In this document: positions 29,133 to 39,674 of the stretch, piece by piece
How the letters are laid out: each line of letters starts with the position of its first letter
How positions within the stretch are numbered: position 1 is the stretch's first letter
Source of the DNA: Bacillus amyloliquefaciens DSM 7 = ATCC 23350
Lineage (GTDB): Bacteria; Bacillota; Bacilli; Bacillales; Bacillaceae
Assembly (NCBI RefSeq): GCF_000196735.1
Contig: NC_014551.1
Location: 1,793,001-1,857,000 of the forward strand
Reading direction: 5' to 3'
DNA: 64,000 bases
Notes under the pieces: model-generated
Databases searched by the model: none
What the model was told of the DNA's origin: nothing
What the model saw: the letters and a program-made list of their open reading frames with translations, nothing else
Made by a program: the position numbers and the translations under genes

Positions 29133-30227
29133 ATGATATCGGAAAAAATCAATATCTCACTGGATCACCCTATCATGAAAGGCCATATGGTCTTTGGTGA
29201 AGCGGTATTGCCCGGTCTTGCTTATATCGACTTGATTTATCAGGTTTTTCAGGAACACGGTTATTTATACAATGAGCTCGAATTGAAGCACGTCACGATT
29301 TATCAGCCTTTAACCGTCAGTGAAACGGCTGCAATCATTCTGACCATTCAATGTTCTGAAAGCGGAGATGGAAAATGGTTCATCTCCCTTTCCGGGCAGA
29401 AACAGCAAGGTGACGAGCTGTCAGACAATATACAGTATGCGACGGCTGAAATGGTGAAAAGAGCCGCTGTCACATTTGATGAAACCCTTGATTTCGGCGA
29501 TGTGAAGCAGTCAGTCCGATCTCTGGATCTTGATGAGATGTATAACCGCTGCCTGGATCATGATTTGGTTCATTCCGGCATGATGAAATCAAACGGACGA
29601 TTATACGAAACAGAAGACGGCATGCTGGCTGAGCTATCTTGCGAAGAGGGAAAGGATTTCTTTTTATTTCACCCGGCCCTTTTGGATGCGAGCGGAATCG
29701 GGGCGAGCGGTTTGCTTTCTGAAACAAACCGGCTCCACCTGCCTTTATATTATGAATCATTCACGGCCGCCGACAGGCTTCAATCAGAGTGCACGGCGCG
29801 TATCGCAGCTTCCGGCGTCCGTCAGGAAAAAGAACTCACCACTATGACAATCGAGTACTTCAGCCGATCCGGACAGAAGGTCGCGGAGCTTAAAAACATT
29901 ACGGGAAAAGCGGTGCGGTTCGAAGAAGACGAGAATACAGCCGGACAAGATAAACAGGATGCAAAAGAGCCGGAAAGCGCAGATGAAAAAGACATCATTC
30001 TGTTTTTAAAGAAGCTTTTGGCTGAAAAGCTGGGGCAGCCTTGGGAGCCGCTTGACATTCTTGCCGGTTACTACGAGCTCGGGCTGGATTCATCTTCTTT
30101 GCTTGAGATTGTTCAGGATATCAGTAAAAAGGCGGGTGTGCCCCTCGCGCCCACTCTTCTCTTTGAATATACAAATATAAAAGAACTGGCTGCCTATTTG
30201 AAAAAGACCGTTTCATTTGAAAGGGAA
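29133..30227 (+). other. Module 9b: N-terminal DH and ACP completing the second split module
   Basis: BaeM residues 1-365. DH motif HMVFGEAVLPG is intact (His18). The second motif is HPALLDASGIG, again without the usual Gln/His four residues after Asp. ACP site GLDSSSLL with Ser320. It is paralogous to the BaeL N-terminus. Confidence 0.83.
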
Positions 30228-33200
30228 GATCATGCAGCCGAACCATCAGTACTTGAAACTGAAACACCAAGTGTGCCAAACCAACATGAAAACACCGGAG
30301 ACATTGCGATTATCGGAATGGCGGGCCGGTATCCGAAAGCGAAAAATGTGGAGGAGTTTTGGGAAAACCTTAAGGCAGGCACGGATTGCATCACTGAGGT
30401 TCCGAAGTCCCGCTGGGATTGGAAAACATATAAAAACGTAACGTCACCATCTGGAAAAAAAGTATCAAAATGGGGCGGTTTCATCGACGATGCCGATTGC
30501 TTCGATCCGCAGTTTTTCAGAATCTCACCGCGTGAGGCGGAAATGATGGACCCGCAGGAACGCCTGTTTTTACAAACCTGCTGGGAGACGATTGAAGATG
30601 CGGGCTATACGCCTGAAACGCTTGGAAATAAAAAAAATAAACAGCGTCCTGTCGGCGTTTTTGCAGGGGTCATGCATAAAGATTATTCCTTAATCGGCGC
30701 AGAACAATTATCGGAGACTGATCCTTTTCCGGTTTCACTGAATTATGCGCAGATTGCCAACAGAGTGTCCTATTATTGTGACTTCCACGGGCCGAGCCTC
30801 GCGGTGGATACCGTTTGTTCTTCTTCTTTGACCGCCGTTCACCTGGCCATTGAAAGCATCCGCCGCGGCGAATGTGAGGCCGCGCTTGCGGGAGGGGTGA
30901 ACTTGTCGCTGCATCCGGCGAAATATCTCAGCTACGGAAGCGTCGGCATGCACTCGAGTGACGGCCGCTGCCGTACATTCGGCGAGGGCGGTGACGGCTA
31001 CGTTTCCGGAGAAGGAGTGGGTGCCGTATTACTCAAGCCGCTGGAAAAAGCCGAACAAGACGGCGACCGGATTTACGCGGTTATTAAAGGAAGTGCCGTT
31101 AACCATGTCGGAAAAGTAAGCGGAATTACCGTCCCGAGCCCTGCTGCACAGGCAGAAGTTATTAAGGCATGTCTGAAAAAAGCAGGCATCAGCCCGCGGA
31201 CTGTCAGCTATGTGGAAGCCCATGGAACAGGCACTTCGTTAGGAGACCCGATTGAAATTGAAGGCCTGTCAAAAGCGTTCAGCGAAGGGACGCAGGATCA
31301 GCAATTTTGTTCCATCGGTTCAGTCAAATCAAATATCGGCCATGCAGAATCTGCGGCGGGCATCAGCGGCTTAACAAAAGCGGCGCTGCAGCTTCATTAC
31401 AAAACGCTTGTCAAATCTCTGCATTCCGGTGAATTAAATCCATACGTGAAATTTGAGAAATCGCCTTTTTACGTACAGCAGCAGACTGCTCCGTGGAAGC
31501 AGCCGGCAGCCGAAGAAAACGGAAAAGTCACGCATTATCCGCGCCGGGCCGGACTCAGTTCCTTCGGGGCATCAGGTTCGAATGCTCATATCATTTTAGA
31601 AGAATACATTCAGCCTGAACAAAAAGCGCCTGCGCCTGAGAAAGAAGCAGCTAAAATCTTCCTGCTGTCCGCAAGAAATAAAGACAGGCTGCTGGCCTAT
31701 GCGGAAAAAATAGCCCGGACACTTTCCGAAAAGACGGCGCTGTCTGAACTGGCCTACACCCTTCAGACAGGGCGTGAAGCAATGGAGGAGAGAGCTGTCT
31801 TCCTTGCAAATGACACCCGCGAATTGAAGGGAAAACTGAACGATTTCGTAAAAGGAAACGAAAATATCCCGGGATTTTGGCGCGGACAAGCCGAGATGCC
31901 GGAACTGAGCGAAAACGCTCCGGAAACGGATGATCCGCTGCGGCTTGCCGAGTTATGGGCAGAAGGGAAAACAGTGGATTGGAATAAGCTGTACGGTCCG
32001 GATAAACCGCGCAAAACAAGCGTTCCGACGTATCCGTTTGCAAAAGAGCGCTATTGGATTCCGCAGCGGGAAAAACAGGATAAAACCCTGTCAGACACTG
32101 TACTGCATCCGCTTTTACAAGAAAATACGTCAGATTTTTCACAGCAGCGCTTCACTTCTCTTTTTACGGGAGATGAATTTTTCCTTTCTGACCATGTCGT
32201 CAACGGACAAAAAATTCTGCCGGGCGTCGCCTATCTGGAAATGGCCGGGGAAGCAGTGAAAAAGGCCGCGGCCGTGACGGACAAAGGCCATAGCGTCACA
32301 CTCAGACAGATCGTTTGGGTCCGGCCGGTCATTGTTGAAAACAAACCGAAGGAAATACATATTGCCCTTTATCCAGAGGATAACGGTGAGATTACCTATG
32401 AAATATACAGTGAGGCAGAAGAAAACGGCGAAGATCTGGTCATTCACAGCCAAGGTGAAGCAGTCATTACCGCACCGGGCAGCGCTCAGTTAGATATTGA
32501 GTCTGTCAAGGCTTCCTGCAATTTAGGGATAGTGACTGCGGATGAATGCTACGGAGCTTTTGAAAAGATCGGCTTGGATTATGGAGAAGCATACAGGGGC
32601 GTACAGCAATTGCTGATCGGTGAAGACCGATTGCTGGCCCGTATTTCACTCCCGGCTGCCGTACATGACACGAAAGAACAGTACGCGCTTCACCCGAGTA
32701 TGATGGACGCCGCTTTTCACGCCTCCGTGGGTTTGCTTGTCCGTTCGATTCATGACGATGCGGGAAGCCGCGAGCTTTCTTTGCCGTTTGCGATGCAGGA
32801 AGTGGAGGTGTTCGGGAAGTGTCCTGAGCATGTCTGGTCATATATCCGGTACAGCGAAGGAAGCAAAGCGGATGACACCGTAAGAAAATTTGACATTGAT
32901 ATGTGTGATGATGCCGGTACCGTTTATGTACGGATGAAAGGCGCGTCTGTCCGGGCGCTTGACACAACCCAAACAGCGGGAGGCGAAACCTTGGAGGCGC
33001 CTGTCGGACACACGATGATGATTCCGGCTTGGGAGCCCGTTTCACTTGAAAAAACGAAGAAAGTGAATACGGTGAATAAGCAGACCGCAGTTTTCGGAGG
33101 AACTGACAGACAGCATTCACGTATAAAAGAGCATCTGCCAAACGCTTCATATTATCCAATCAGAGGTACGGATGATATCGCATCTCTTACGCACATGCTT

Positions 33201-36200
33201 GAAGGGCATAAAGAGCTGGAGCAAATTATTTGGCTCGCGCCTGAGGCTGAGGGTGCTGACAGCCTTAAGGAACAGGAGCGCAACGTTTTTCATGTGTTTA
33301 AGCTGATGAAAGCATTGCTTGCCTCAGGGTACGGAGAAAGACACCTGGACTGGTGCTTTGTCACAGCAAATGCTCAGCCGTTTTCGGATCAGGACAGCGC
33401 CGATCCGTCACAAGCCGCAGTCAGCGGCCTTGCCGGGACGATGGCGAAAGAATATCCGCATTGGAATGTCCGCATGATTGACACAGAAACGGACGGTATC
33501 TGGCCGATCGGAGAGGCGCTTTCTCTTTCTGCCGGGAAAAACGGCCAAGTTTGGGCATACCGCAATCAGCAGCTGTTTGAGCGGCAGCTGATCCCGCTTG
33601 ACAATATGCCGAAAAACGGCACGCTATACCAAACAGGCGGGGTTTATGCCGTAATCGGAGGCGCCGGGTATCTCGGCGAGGCATGGAGCGAATATATGAT
33701 CCGCCGCTACAAAGCACGCGTCATTTGGATCGGAAGAAGCACGCTGAATAAATCCATACAGGCGAAACTCGACCGGCTCAGCGCATTCGGTCCGGCGCCT
33801 GAATATATTTCCGCCGATGCCGCTGACAGTGTTTCCTTAGAGCGGGCTTATCAGCTCATAAAAGAGCGTCACACAAAAATTAACGGCGTTATTCACTCGG
33901 CAATGGATCTGTCTGAGCAAAGCTTAAATAATATGAAGACAGAAGAGTTCAAATCGGTGCTGAGAGCAAAAGCCGACGTAAGTGTGTCCATGGCGGAGGT
34001 ATTCGGACGGGAGCCGCTTGACTTTGCGCTCTTCTTCTCCTCGCTTGTGGCATTTATCCATAATGTGAAACAAAGCCATTATGCCGCAGGATGCGCCTTC
34101 AGTGACGCATTTGCGAAGGAACTTGATCAGAAATGGAACTGCCCGGTCAAAGTCATGAATTGGGGCTACTGGGGCAACAGCGAAGCGGCTGAAGACGGCA
34201 ATTTTATTCAGCTGATGGATCAGATCGGATTGGGACTGATCGAACCGGACGCTGCGATGGAGGCGCTTGAAACACTTATGACGATACCGGTTGATCAAGC
34301 AGCCTTCATTCATACGACAAAACCGGTCGCAGTAGAGGGGATGAATGAACGAGAAACGATTTCCGTTTATCCGCCTCATCCGCTTGTAACCGGACAACAG
34401 CCGAAGGCCGCTCCGCCCGGCGCGCGTCTTGTAAGAGAGGCTGAACATCAGGAGCTTGATGATTTTCTGTATCAGCTTTTGATCGCCCAGCTTAAAGAAG
34501 CGGACTTGCTGACGCCGCAAAGCCTTAAAGCGTATGAGCCTGAACACGAATATTTTAAAAAATGGCTCGATCAAACGATCACCTTCCTTCTGGAACACGG
34601 CTATCTGGAAGGGAATGCCGATTCATTTACACTGTCAGCCCGCGCTGAAAACGCAACCGCCTCGCTATGGCGAAAATGGGAGCAGGAAAAAGCGGAATGG
34701 CTCAATAATACTGATACAAAAGCAATGACTGTTTTAGCCGAGACGATGCTTAAAGCACTGCCGGACATTCTGCGCGAAGACGTGCCGGCCACAGATATCA
34801 TGTTCCCGCACTCTTCAATGGAACTTGTTGAAGGAATTTATAAGCATAATCAAGTCGCGGATTACTTTAACGGCGCCCTGTCAGATACATTAACGTCCTA
34901 TGTGAAAGAAACCATCAGTAAAAACTCAAAAACCGCCATCCGCATACTGGAAATCGGAGCGGGCACAGGCGGCACAAGCGCAGGCATATTTGAAAAGCTA
35001 AAGCCGTATCAAAACCATATAAAAGAATACTGTTACACCGATGTATCGAAAGCTTTTCTCGTGCATGCGGAAACAGAATACGGCAAACAGAATCCTTATC
35101 TGACTTATAAACTTTTTAACGCGGAAGCGCCGCTTTCCGGTCAGGACATAGAGCCTGGCGCATACGACATCGTCGTTGCGGCCAACGTGCTCCACGCGAC
35201 GAAAGACATCCGCCAGACGCTGAGAAACGCCAAAGCCGTTTTAAAAGACAACGGCCTGCTGCTCTTAAATGAAATGGCGGGAAACAGCCTGTTCCCGCAT
35301 ATTACTTTCGGGTTGCTTGAAGGCTGGTGGCTGCATGAAGATTCTGACCTTCGTATTCCGGGATGCCCGGGCTTGTATCCAAAAAGCTGGAAGCACGTGT
35401 TAGAAAGCGAAGGCTGGCATTCTGTCTATTTCCCGGCAGAAGCTGCACATGATTTAAGCCATCAGATTGTAGCGGCAAAAAGCAACGGCATTGTCCGCCA
35501 AAAAACGCTTAAAGCAGGAGGCGTAACACCGGCCGCACTGCCAAAAGCAGCACAAGCGCCGGAACTTCAGCCGCAAACAACGGCCGAAAAAAGCGATACA
35601 GCTTTAACAGAAAAAAGCACCGAGTACTTAAAAACGTTAATCGGAGAAACATTAAAAATTCCGCCGGCTCAAATTGATCCGAAAGCGCCGCTTGAAAAAT
35701 ACGGAATTGATTCTATCGTCGTCGTACAGCTGACAAATGCGTTACGAAATGTGTTAGACCAAGTCAGCAGCACCTTATTTTTTGAATATCAGACGATCGA
35801 GGCTCTCGTCGGCCACTTAATCAAAACAAAAAAAGACGCGATGATCAAACTGACGGGACAAGCGCCTGTTCATGAAGAACCAGAGGCGGCATCCGAACCG
35901 CAGGCTGTACAGCCGGCTAAGCCGCTTCGCACTGACTGGCGGCGGAGAGAAAAACGGGCAGCAAAAGAGGCCGTCCGGCAAAGTTCGGTTCGCGACGTGG
36001 CCATCATCGGCGTTTCAGGACGCTACCCGCAGGCAAAAACAGCGGCTGAGCTTTGGGCTAACATTAAAAAAGGAAAAAACTGCATAGAAGAAATCCCGCA
36101 GGAACGCTGGAACTGGCAGGATTACTATGATGTAGAAAAAGGTAAAGAGGGCTCTATTTATACGAAATGGGGCGGATTCATTGAAGATATGGACAAGTTT

Positions 36201-39200
36201 GATCCGCTGTTCTTTCAGATTTCTCCTTTGGAAGCGGAGCGCATGGACCCGCAGGAGCGATTATTTTTAGAAACGGCGTATGCGAGTATCGAGGATGCCG
36301 GCTATACGCCTGACAACCTGTGCCAAAGCAGAAAAATCGGCGTTTTTGCCGGAGCGATGAACAAAAACTACCCGACAGGCTACGGCTACTGGTCCATTGC
36401 CAACAGGGTGTCTTACCTTTTTGATTTCCAAGGGCCGAGCATTGCGGTTGACACAGCCTGTTCTTCTTCTTTGACGGCCATTCATCTGGCGCTTGAGAGC
36501 CTATACAGCGGTTCAAGCGAATGCGCGATTGCCGGCGGCGTAAATATCGTAACCGACCCGATCCATTATATGAATCTGTCAGTCATGAACATGCTTTCTG
36601 CAAGCGACACATGCAAATCGTTCGGAGACCGCGCGGACGGTTTTGTAGACGGAGAAGGAGTGGGCGCGGTCGTGTTAAAGCCGTTAGACCAAGCGATTGC
36701 CGACAACGATCACATTTACGGTGTGATTAAAGGAAGCACCATTAACAGCGGGGGCAAAACGAACGGGTACACCGTTCCGAACCCGAACGCGCAGGCCGCC
36801 TTAATAAAAGAGGCTTTCCAAAGGGCAAACGTCCCGGCGCGCACCGTCAGTTATATTGAAGCCCACGGCACGGGGACCGCATTAGGGGACCCGATTGAAA
36901 TCGCCGGATTAACGAAAGCATTTGAAGAGGATACAACAGATAAACAGTTTTGCGCCATCGGCTCCGCAAAATCCAATATCGGCCATTGTGAAAGCGCCGC
37001 GGGCATCGCCGGTCTGACAAAAATATTGTTCCAGCTGAAAGACCGCCAAATTGCGCCGTCCCTGCATGCCGGGCAGCTGAACCCGAATATTGAGTTCGCA
37101 TATACACCGTTTGTCGTTCAGCAGGAACTCGGCGAGTGGAAACGTCCCGTCATCGGCGGCAAAGAGATTCCGAGAAGGGCCGGATTAAGCAGCTTCGGCG
37201 CAGGAGGAGCAAATGCCCACCTCGTCATAGAAGAATATATTGCAGATAAAGAGCCTGTTGAATCGCCGGGTGATCAGCCCGCTATTATCGTCCTGTCCGC
37301 GAAAAACAGCGAACGGCTCACTGAAAAAGCAAAACAGCTTACAGCCGCCATCCGTGAAAAACGATACAGCAGCAGTGATCTTATGAGTATAGCCTATACT
37401 CTTCAGACGGGCCGTGTGCCGATGGAAGAGCGTCTCGGCTTTATCGTTCATTCACTTCATGAACTTGAAGAAAAACTGACTGGATTTATCTCCGGAAAAG
37501 ACACCGCCGAAATGCACCGCGACGGTACGGAAGAAAACAAACGGATGCTTGCCGTATTTGCGGCGGATGATGATATGGAAGCAATCTTAGACGCTTGGAT
37601 CAGCAAACGGAAATATTCTAAGCTGCTTGAGCTTTGGGTAAAAGGATTAGATATCAATTGGGCGAAATTATACGGAGACCGTCTTCCGGCCCGCATCAGC
37701 CTGCCTGCTTATCCGTTTGCGAAAGAGCGCTTCTGGCATCAGCAGCCTGCTCAAAGTAAGGCAGCGCCCGTTAAAGCAGCGGCCGATGAAAATGATCCGG
37801 CAGAACAGTTTGAAGTGATGGCTTTCCGAGAAGTTCTTAAAGAACAGGCTTTGCCGGCTGTTGGAGAAAAGAAAATCAAGACGGTGATTTCTTTCTTATC
37901 TGATCAGAAGAAGCAGCAGGAAGCCGTCTCGGCGATCAGATCGTACGACAGTGAAGCTGACGTTATATTTATCGCTCAGGGCGACCGGTATGAGGCTTTA
38001 TCCTCCGGCCGCTGCCAGGTGGTGCGGGAAGATCCGCAATCATATGTGAACGCTTTTGCGGACATTCAAAAAGAGTACGGTGAAGTTTCTGCCATTTTGT
38101 ATTTATGGGCGCTCGAAGATAAAAGCTGCATAGAAGATTATTCATGTATCGTCTATATTCTCAAGGCAATGGCCGAGACCGGTCTGCTGCCGGAAAAATT
38201 GTTATTGGCGGGTGAATATGCATCCGGTCTGGAAAAGTGCTACTTGGAATCATGGATCGGCTTTGAGCGTTCGCTCGGCATTGTTCTCCCGAAAACAAGC
38301 ATTACCGGCCACTTCAGAAAAGCCGGCGCGGCCATGACAGACTGGATGGGAACCATTTTGGACGAGCTGAAGGCTGAAACAGACCATACCGTTTTCTTGG
38401 AAGAGGGGAAACGGTATGTCTATCACACTGAACCAACCGGATTAACGGAAGAAAACAGCAGGATCAGAACCGGAGGAACCTATCTCATTACAGGCGGATT
38501 AGGAGGGCTCGGCTACTTATTTGCCCGCCACCTCGCCCGGAATTATCAGGCAAATGTCATTCTCACGGGGCGGTCGCCGATCAATGAAGAGAAGAAAGAA
38601 AAAATGAAAGAGCTGGAAAATCTCGGGGCGGGTGTTCTTTACGCCGAAGCCGATGTTTGTGATCCGATCGGAATGGGCGACTGCATTAAGCGCGCGAAAG
38701 AACGATTCGGAGCCATTCACGGCGTCATTCATGCGGCGGGCATCGAAAGCAGAACATCCGTCTTTGAAAATGAAATCGGGAATTTCCGCGGTACGCTTGA
38801 ACCGAAAATAAACGGAAGCCTGCTTCTTGACGAGTGGCTGAAAAATGAAACGCCGGATTTCATCTGCTACTTTTCATCCACATCGGCTGTTTTAGGGGAT
38901 TTCGGCTGCTGTGATTACGCAGTGGCGAACAGGTTCCAAATGGCGTACGCCCACTATAAAAACGAACAATCAGAAAGCGGAAACGCTTTTGTCATAAACT
39001 GGCCCGTCTGGAAAAACGGCGGAATGGCCGTCGGCGGTGAAGAGACGACAGGCATGTACCTGAAATCAAGCGGCCAGCGCCTGTTAGAAACAGATGAAGG
39101 CATTGAGCTGTTTGAGCGCATCATTTCTCAAGAAAACACCCAGTGTCTCGTCATTGCAGGCAAAAGAAGCCGCGCCGAACGATTTTTAGGTATCCGGAAA

Positions 39201-39674
39201 GATGAGTCATCAAAACCGGAAGCTTTGCCGGAAACCGTGAGCAGCCGCATCCCGGCAGAAAGCACGGAAAAACGGCTCGAAGCGGATTTGAAAGAGCTGA
39301 TACACAGTCTGCTGAAAATATCCAAAGATAAGCTCGTCCTGCATAAAAACTGGGCGGAATTCGGATTTGATTCCATCTATTTAGCCAAATTTGCCGCTCT
39401 TTTGTCGCGCCATTACGGCATTGAAGTCACTCCGGCGTTATTTTACAGCTATGCCACGCTAGGGGACGTTATGAACTACTACCTGACAGAACACAAAGAA
39501 ACGATCGAAACGTTTTACAGAACGGAAGAAACCGAAACAGAAGACGCTGCTCCGGAAAGCAAGGAGTATACGGATCAGGAGATCATCGCCATGATGAAAC
39601 AGGTCTCTGAGGGGACATTGGATTTTAAAAGAGTGCAAGACATCATAGAAGGGAGTAAGACTTATGAATCATAA
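29133..39674 (+). CDS. baeM: Trans-AT PKS subunit BaeM: DH-ACP, methylating module, KS-KR-ACP
   Basis: 3513 residues from the ATG at 29133. Domains by approximate residue: DH 1-260 (His18, HMVFGEAVLPG); ACP (Ser320); KS 388-820 (Cys562); DH 990-1290 (DHVVNGQKILPG); KR about 1300-1750 (IGGAGYLG, QSHYAAG); C-methyltransferase about 1760-2130 with SAM motif LEIGAGTGGTS from residue 1939; ACP (Ser2194); KS 2286-2720 (Cys2443); KR about 2900-3320 (TGGLGGLG); ACP (Ser3414). The C-terminal tail from about 3475 looks like a docking segment for BaeN. It takes the chain from the BaeL KS0, adds an alpha-methylated unit and then a hydroxylated unit, and hands on to the condensation domain of BaeN. As I remember it, B. 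subtilis PksM is about 4260 residues, so this protein is notably shorter. Confidence 0.95.
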   Translation: MISEKINISLDHPIMKGHMVFGEAVLPGLAYIDLIYQVFQEHGYLYNELELKHVTIYQPLTVSETAAIILTIQCSESGDGKWFISLSGQKQQGDELSDNIQYATAEMVKRAAVTFDETLDFGDVKQSVRSLDLDEMYNRCLDHDLVHSGMMKSNGRLYETEDGMLAELSCEEGKDFFLFHPALLDASGIGASGLLSETNRLHLPLYYESFTAADRLQSECTARIAASGVRQEKELTTMTIEYFSRSGQKVAELKNITGKAVRFEEDENTAGQDKQDAKEPESADEKDIILFLKKLLAEKLGQPWEPLDILAGYYELGLDSSSLLEIVQDISKKAGVPLAPTLLFEYTNIKELAAYLKKTVSFEREDHAAEPSVLETETPSVPNQHENTGDIAIIGMAGRYPKAKNVEEFWENLKAGTDCITEVPKSRWDWKTYKNVTSPSGKKVSKWGGFIDDADCFDPQFFRISPREAEMMDPQERLFLQTCWETIEDAGYTPETLGNKKNKQRPVGVFAGVMHKDYSLIGAEQLSETDPFPVSLNYAQIANRVSYYCDFHGPSLAVDTVCSSSLTAVHLAIESIRRGECEAALAGGVNLSLHPAKYLSYGSVGMHSSDGRCRTFGEGGDGYVSGEGVGAVLLKPLEKAEQDGDRIYAVIKGSAVNHVGKVSGITVPSPAAQAEVIKACLKKAGISPRTVSYVEAHGTGTSLGDPIEIEGLSKAFSEGTQDQQFCSIGSVKSNIGHAESAAGISGLTKAALQLHYKTLVKSLHSGELNPYVKFEKSPFYVQQQTAPWKQPAAEENGKVTHYPRRAGLSSFGASGSNAHIILEEYIQPEQKAPAPEKEAAKIFLLSARNKDRLLAYAEKIARTLSEKTALSELAYTLQTGREAMEERAVFLANDTRELKGKLNDFVKGNENIPGFWRGQAEMPELSENAPETDDPLRLAELWAEGKTVDWNKLYGPDKPRKTSVPTYPFAKERYWIPQREKQDKTLSDTVLHPLLQENTSDFSQQRFTSLFTGDEFFLSDHVVNGQKILPGVAYLEMAGEAVKKAAAVTDKGHSVTLRQIVWVRPVIVENKPKEIHIALYPEDNGEITYEIYSEAEENGEDLVIHSQGEAVITAPGSAQLDIESVKASCNLGIVTADECYGAFEKIGLDYGEAYRGVQQLLIGEDRLLARISLPAAVHDTKEQYALHPSMMDAAFHASVGLLVRSIHDDAGSRELSLPFAMQEVEVFGKCPEHVWSYIRYSEGSKADDTVRKFDIDMCDDAGTVYVRMKGASVRALDTTQTAGGETLEAPVGHTMMIPAWEPVSLEKTKKVNTVNKQTAVFGGTDRQHSRIKEHLPNASYYPIRGTDDIASLTHMLEGHKELEQIIWLAPEAEGADSLKEQERNVFHVFKLMKALLASGYGERHLDWCFVTANAQPFSDQDSADPSQAAVSGLAGTMAKEYPHWNVRMIDTETDGIWPIGEALSLSAGKNGQVWAYRNQQLFERQLIPLDNMPKNGTLYQTGGVYAVIGGAGYLGEAWSEYMIRRYKARVIWIGRSTLNKSIQAKLDRLSAFGPAPEYISADAADSVSLERAYQLIKERHTKINGVIHSAMDLSEQSLNNMKTEEFKSVLRAKADVSVSMAEVFGREPLDFALFFSSLVAFIHNVKQSHYAAGCAFSDAFAKELDQKWNCPVKVMNWGYWGNSEAAEDGNFIQLMDQIGLGLIEPDAAMEALETLMTIPVDQAAFIHTTKPVAVEGMNERETISVYPPHPLVTGQQPKAAPPGARLVREAEHQELDDFLYQLLIAQLKEADLLTPQSLKAYEPEHEYFKKWLDQTITFLLEHGYLEGNADSFTLSARAENATASLWRKWEQEKAEWLNNTDTKAMTVLAETMLKALPDILREDVPATDIMFPHSSMELVEGIYKHNQVADYFNGALSDTLTSYVKETISKNSKTAIRILEIGAGTGGTSAGIFEKLKPYQNHIKEYCYTDVSKAFLVHAETEYGKQNPYLTYKLFNAEAPLSGQDIEPGAYDIVVAANVLHATKDIRQTLRNAKAVLKDNGLLLLNEMAGNSLFPHITFGLLEGWWLHEDSDLRIPGCPGLYPKSWKHVLESEGWHSVYFPAEAAHDLSHQIVAAKSNGIVRQKTLKAGGVTPAALPKAAQAPELQPQTTAEKSDTALTEKSTEYLKTLIGETLKIPPAQIDPKAPLEKYGIDSIVVVQLTNALRNVLDQVSSTLFFEYQTIEALVGHLIKTKKDAMIKLTGQAPVHEEPEAASEPQAVQPAKPLRTDWRRREKRAAKEAVRQSSVRDVAIIGVSGRYPQAKTAAELWANIKKGKNCIEEIPQERWNWQDYYDVEKGKEGSIYTKWGGFIEDMDKFDPLFFQISPLEAERMDPQERLFLETAYASIEDAGYTPDNLCQSRKIGVFAGAMNKNYPTGYGYWSIANRVSYLFDFQGPSIAVDTACSSSLTAIHLALESLYSGSSECAIAGGVNIVTDPIHYMNLSVMNMLSASDTCKSFGDRADGFVDGEGVGAVVLKPLDQAIADNDHIYGVIKGSTINSGGKTNGYTVPNPNAQAALIKEAFQRANVPARTVSYIEAHGTGTALGDPIEIAGLTKAFEEDTTDKQFCAIGSAKSNIGHCESAAGIAGLTKILFQLKDRQIAPSLHAGQLNPNIEFAYTPFVVQQELGEWKRPVIGGKEIPRRAGLSSFGAGGANAHLVIEEYIADKEPVESPGDQPAIIVLSAKNSERLTEKAKQLTAAIREKRYSSSDLMSIAYTLQTGRVPMEERLGFIVHSLHELEEKLTGFISGKDTAEMHRDGTEENKRMLAVFAADDDMEAILDAWISKRKYSKLLELWVKGLDINWAKLYGDRLPARISLPAYPFAKERFWHQQPAQSKAAPVKAAADENDPAEQFEVMAFREVLKEQALPAVGEKKIKTVISFLSDQKKQQEAVSAIRSYDSEADVIFIAQGDRYEALSSGRCQVVREDPQSYVNAFADIQKEYGEVSAILYLWALEDKSCIEDYSCIVYILKAMAETGLLPEKLLLAGEYASGLEKCYLESWIGFERSLGIVLPKTSITGHFRKAGAAMTDWMGTILDELKAETDHTVFLEEGKRYVYHTEPTGLTEENSRIRTGGTYLITGGLGGLGYLFARHLARNYQANVILTGRSPINEEKKEKMKELENLGAGVLYAEADVCDPIGMGDCIKRAKERFGAIHGVIHAAGIESRTSVFENEIGNFRGTLEPKINGSLLLDEWLKNETPDFICYFSSTSAVLGDFGCCDYAVANRFQMAYAHYKNEQSESGNAFVINWPVWKNGGMAVGGEETTGMYLKSSGQRLLETDEGIELFERIISQENTQCLVIAGKRSRAERFLGIRKDESSKPEALPETVSSRIPAESTEKRLEADLKELIHSLLKISKDKLVLHKNWAEFGFDSIYLAKFAALLSRHYGIEVTPALFYSYATLGDVMNYYLTEHKETIETFYRTEETETEDAAPESKEYTDQEIIAMMKQVSEGTLDFKRVQDIIEGSKTYES
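30294..35837 (+). other. Module 10: KS-DH-KR-MT-ACP
   Basis: BaeM residues about 388-2235. KS active site DTVCSSSL (Cys562), with HGTGT and NIGHAES intact. DH is intact (HPSMMDAAFH). KR has IGGAGYLG and the S/Y residues. The methyltransferase has the SAM motif and NVLHATKDIRQTLRNAKAVL. ACP Ser2194. Predicted output is an alpha-methylated enoyl unit. Confidence 0.86.
35988..39497 (+). other. Module 11: KS-KR-ACP
   Basis: BaeM residues about 2286-3455. KS Cys2443 (DTACSSSLTAIH), with HGTGTALGDP and NIGHCES intact. No DH is visible between KS and KR. KR has TGGLGGLG and YFSSTS. ACP Ser3414 in FGFDSIYLAK. It is the last module before the alanine NRPS module. Confidence 0.84.
39651..39656 (+). 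promoter_or_regulatory. Ribosome binding site of baeN
   Basis: AGGGAG within AGAAGGGAG, 7 bases before the ATG at 39664. It lies in the last codons of baeM; the two genes overlap by 11 bases, which suggests translational coupling. Confidence 0.82.
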
